Below are positions 63,429 through 64,000 of a stretch of 64,000 nucleotides of DNA, piece by piece. This DNA is from Paraphysoderma sedebokerense (taxonomy: Eukaryota > Blastocladiomycota > Physodermatomycetes > Physodermatales > Physodermataceae), in assembly GCA_025602915.1 (NCBI GenBank), contig JAHLJZ010000007.1, positions 1 to 64,000 of the forward strand, written 5' to 3'. The notes under the pieces are model-generated. The model was not told where the DNA came from, made no database searches, and saw only the letters and a program-made list of their open reading frames with translations. How positions within the stretch are numbered: position 1 is the first letter of the stretch; every line of letters starts with the position of its first letter. Position numbers and translations under genes: made by a program.

Positions 63429-63993
63429 ATGGCAGATACACCCAAAGCATTCAACTTTATCAATGGAGAATTTCTCCCGCCCTCGAATAACAAATATCTC
63501 GATAGTTTTAATCCCTCTACTGGAAAGGTTTGAACTTCAATCCTTTGATGAAATTGCATCTTTTGAAATGGTTCTAGAGAACATGAGAACTGACGCCTTA
63601 TGAATTGTGCAACGTTGTGGCATTTCCGCACTCACTGGTACAGGTGCATTATCATATTCCAGATTCTAGCTCCATCGACGTTGATCAGGCGGTGAAGGCG
63701 GCAGTGGAGGCATTCGACAGCTGGTCCGGTCTTCCTCGATCCACCAGGTGCAATTATCTTTTGAAAATAGCGGATTTGTTAGAGTCCAGGCTAGACCAGT
63801 TTGCTTTGGCGGAGTCCAAAGATCAGGGAAAACCAGTCTGGCTGGCCAAGTCCGTCGATATACCGAGGGCAGTCTACAATTTTAGATTCTTTGCAAATGC
63901 AGTTACTGTGAAAGAAGGGAAAGTTACAGAGTTGGAGGGTGTTGCTTTGAATTATACAAGGCGAGATCCTGTCGGTGTTGCTGGATTAATCAG
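63429..63993 (+). CDS. aldehyde dehydrogenase, ALDH8-like (5' part, runs off the window)
   Basis: Exon 1 is 63429-63527 and exon 2 is 63644-63993, where GTAATAC marks a donor at 63994; the rest lies outside the window. The 149 visible residues have FINGEFLPPSNNKYLDSFNP, AVKAAVEAFDSWSGLPRSTR, LLESRLDQFALAESKDQGKP, SVDIPRAVYNFRFFANAV and YTRRDPVGVAGLI. ESKDQGK followed by DIPR and NFRFFA is closest to 2-aminomuconate-semialdehyde dehydrogenase (ALDH8A1) of the kynurenine pathway. The catalytic Cys and the NAD site are beyond the window. Divergent from the O-acetyltransferase, 283 bp between starts. Confidence 0.9.
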
Positions 63994-64000
63994 GTAATAC

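Overview
This is nuclear DNA from an intron-rich eukaryote with moderately AT-rich, gene-dense sequence. Introns are mostly about 50-130 bp, with GT(A/R) donors, CTAAC/CTGAC-like branch sites and (C/T)AG acceptors. Gene content points to an early-diverging, zoospore-forming fungus (chytrid or blastocladiomycete grade; inference). Fungal-type features are a delta-9 desaturase with a C-terminal cytochrome b5 domain, a Sel1-repeat protein and an Apd1/Aim32-type protein. A CCDC96/CFAP184-like gene is a marker of motile cilia, which Dikarya have lost. I see no transposon, virus-like element, CRISPR array, rRNA or tRNA.

Layout, left to right: end of an unidentified minus-strand gene (about 252-412); bHLH factor (1385-3343, +); Sel1-repeat protein (3911-6439, +); CCDC96/CFAP184 (6927-11653, +); basic protein with an RVxF-like motif (12378-13553, -); MSH2 (13864-18471, -); a low-complexity stretch with a CT microsatellite (18735-19320); unknown protein (19324-20879, +); mitoribosomal mL43 (21416-22127, +); EIF1AD (22385-23071, -); two small genes (23115-24012, +); TBCE (24386-26571, +); GCN1 (26690-36277, -); Apd1/Aim32-adrenodoxin fusion (36362-37752, -); CENP-X/MHF2 (37993-38312, -); small COX7C-like protein (38560-38886, -); MARK/Par-1 kinase (39703-42087, +); AP-3 delta (42572-46858, -); desaturase-b5 (47240-48940, -); proteasome alpha2 (49814-51029, -); NECAP (51235-52821, +); ClpP (53068-54311, -); serine-rich protein (about 54845-56745, +); NOL11/Utp8-like (56847-59457, -); SET-domain protein (59614-61202, +); NTF2-like membrane protein (61340-62123, +); maltose-type O-acetyltransferase (62390-63145, -); start of an ALDH8-type dehydrogenase (63429 to the window edge, +).

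There is no operon or obvious gene cluster. These are housekeeping genes in a compact chromosome with several convergent pairs (100-700 bp apart) and divergent pairs (43-300 bp apart). Themes are DNA repair and kinetochore (MSH2, MHF2), translation control and ribosome making (GCN1, EIF1AD, mL43, NOL11), tubulin and cilium (TBCE, CCDC96, MARK), trafficking (AP-3 delta, NECAP), mitochondria (mL43, ClpP, COX-like, iron-sulfur fusion) and proteolysis (PSMA2, ClpP).

The most interesting item is the 357-residue fusion at 36362-37752. It joins two unrelated [2Fe-2S] modules, a thioredoxin-like ferredoxin (C139/C148/H176/H180) and an adrenodoxin-type ferredoxin (C291/C297/C300/C339), and one exon spans the junction. 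Exon boundaries given as exact were checked by hand for reading-frame continuity across splice sites; for GCN1, AP-3 delta, NOL11 and the desaturase only the outer limits and main blocks are given.
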